DNA from: Siniperca chuatsi
Taxonomy: Eukaryota > Chordata > Actinopteri > Centrarchiformes > Sinipercidae
Reading direction: 5' to 3'
NCBI RefSeq assembly: GCF_020085105.1
Contig: NC_058052.1
Span: forward strand, 15,850,233 to 15,914,232
DNA length: 64,000 nucleotides
Numbering within the stretch: the stretch's first letter is position 1; the number at the start of each line of letters is the position of its first letter. The translations under genes were made by a program, and so were the position numbers. Shown here piece by piece: positions 63,401 through 64,000 of this stretch. The notes beneath the pieces were generated by a model. That model did not search any database, was not told the DNA's origin, and saw only the letters and a program-made list of their open reading frames with translations.

Positions 63401-64000
63401 GAATTCCATTTATTTGCATCGGTTTCAGGGTCCTGATATAGTGCATCCTGGCTCACTGTCACAGCTTACTGGGGCACTTTGAATAGAACAGAGTCATCGT
63501 TAATGTTATTAGTAACACCTGTGCCTTTCCTACTATGACAAGTAGTCAAAATGCCTGCTGGGAAAATGGCCTATTATGTGCCACAATTCTGCATTCCTAA
63601 AGCTATATTTATAGTGTTAGCATCTAACACTGTAGTGATTTTATTGGAAGTGCCAAATATCATGAATTGAAATAGGCAATTTTATTAGAAAAAGTAACAT
63701 TTGTTTTAATTTCCATAACTAAAAACATATTGTGTTCTGTATCAGTATCAAGAGGATTGTCTCCTGCTTATAAAGACATACAGTTTGTTTTTGTTTCCCT
63801 CAGCACTACACTCACTTATATTAAAATCAAGCCCTGCTATACCTTCTTCCCTGCAACGTTGTTCTCGAGATATTGACACCTAGCTGCGACGCTCACAAGC
63901 TTGTTCTTGATTTCTTCAATCTCTCTGGCGTAACTGGATATGCTTCTGTTTCTCCTCATACTCACTACGTCCATCAGCTTTTCTTCTTTCTTACTCAGCT
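60459..64000 (-). CDS. cep55: CEP55, midbody coiled-coil protein (3' part; 5' end beyond window)
   Basis: Eight exons on the minus strand are visible: 64000-63843 (open at the edge), 62970-62905, 62661-62511, 62254-62128, 62027-61838, 61731-61657, 61311-61189 and 60650-60459. They encode 359 residues; human CEP55 has 464. Phases join cleanly throughout. The protein is mostly coiled coil. The exon at 62661-62511 carries ALEKNKQWLEYDQQREAYVR, the counterpart of the ALIX/TSG101-binding (EABR) segment. Coiled coil continues through KERLNQMLEYYERLLQKAKD, CEEKESEVEELKQQL and HRLDEEKRRSANFELQ. The C-terminus has CPSCRAEYPASHYRELMNHL followed by EIC, a small zinc-finger (UBZ-type) signature. CEP55 recruits ESCRT proteins to the midbody for abscission. 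Introns hold copies of repeat families B and D. Fish may carry a second cep55-like gene, so the exact orthologue label is slightly uncertain. Confidence 0.93.
60746..61122. mobile_element. TTAA-bordered MITE family B, copy 2, in a cep55 intron
   Basis: The left end CCTTAAAGCTGCACTAATCA is matched by the inverted right end, TTAATGCAACTTTAAGG. This gives CCTTAAAG...CTTTAAGG termini around about 370 bp. The body shares AATCAATATTTT and AACAACTTTATACTAAAATA-type blocks with 37865-38372. Confidence 0.7.
63321..63574. mobile_element. DNA-transposon-like repeat family D, copy 2, in a cep55 intron
   Basis: It runs from ATAGGCCTTTTTCACACAAG to GGAAAATGGCCTAT, so ATAGGCC and GGCCTAT form exact inverted termini. 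The body matches 10615-10893 (GATGGCTGAATTCCATTTAT, ATCGTTAATGTTATTAGTAA, CACCTGTGCC). No coding capacity. Confidence 0.7.

Overview
The window is nuclear DNA of a bony fish, most likely a spiny-rayed (acanthomorph) teleost. It holds intron-rich vertebrate genes with GT-AG exons, long CA/GA/CT microsatellites and many short dispersed repeats of kinds common in teleosts. There are no bacterial-type operons and no CRISPR arrays. The family names rest on remembered protein motifs and domain order. No database search was run.

Layout. (1) 85-4109, plus strand: the 3' half of a short-fibulin gene, closest to EFEMP1 (fibulin-3). (2) 4.4-15.4 kb: a gene-free, repeat-rich spacer. (3) 15786-44323, plus strand: a complete mark1 kinase gene of 19 coding exons with a CpG-rich first exon. 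(4) 46825-51013, minus strand: a complete lgi1 gene, tail-to-tail with mark1. (5) 53217-55291, minus strand: a decayed cone phosphodiesterase gene (pde6c) with frameshifts, a stop and no catalytic exons. (6) 56431-58859, minus strand: a complete ffar4 (GPR120) fatty-acid receptor gene. (7) 60459 to the right edge, minus strand: the 3' part of cep55.

The right-hand block (lgi1, pde6c, ffar4, cep55) matches the order on human 10q23.33 (CEP55, FFAR4, RBP4, PDE6C, FRA10AC1, LGI1). RBP4 and FRA10AC1 were not found, and PDE6C is dead. The left-hand block (EFEMP1-like, MARK1) has a different vertebrate origin, so an old junction lies near 45.7-45.9 kb. The genes are not a pathway. They are matrix assembly, microtubule/polarity signalling, synaptic secreted ligand, lipid sensing and cytokinesis genes that happen to be neighbours.

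The most notable items are the pde6c relic, the synteny junction, an optional 15-residue segment in mark1 produced by two in-frame splice donors around a triplet repeat, and several non-autonomous DNA-transposon families with visible inverted ends. One of these sits in the ffar4 intron that splits intracellular loop 3.
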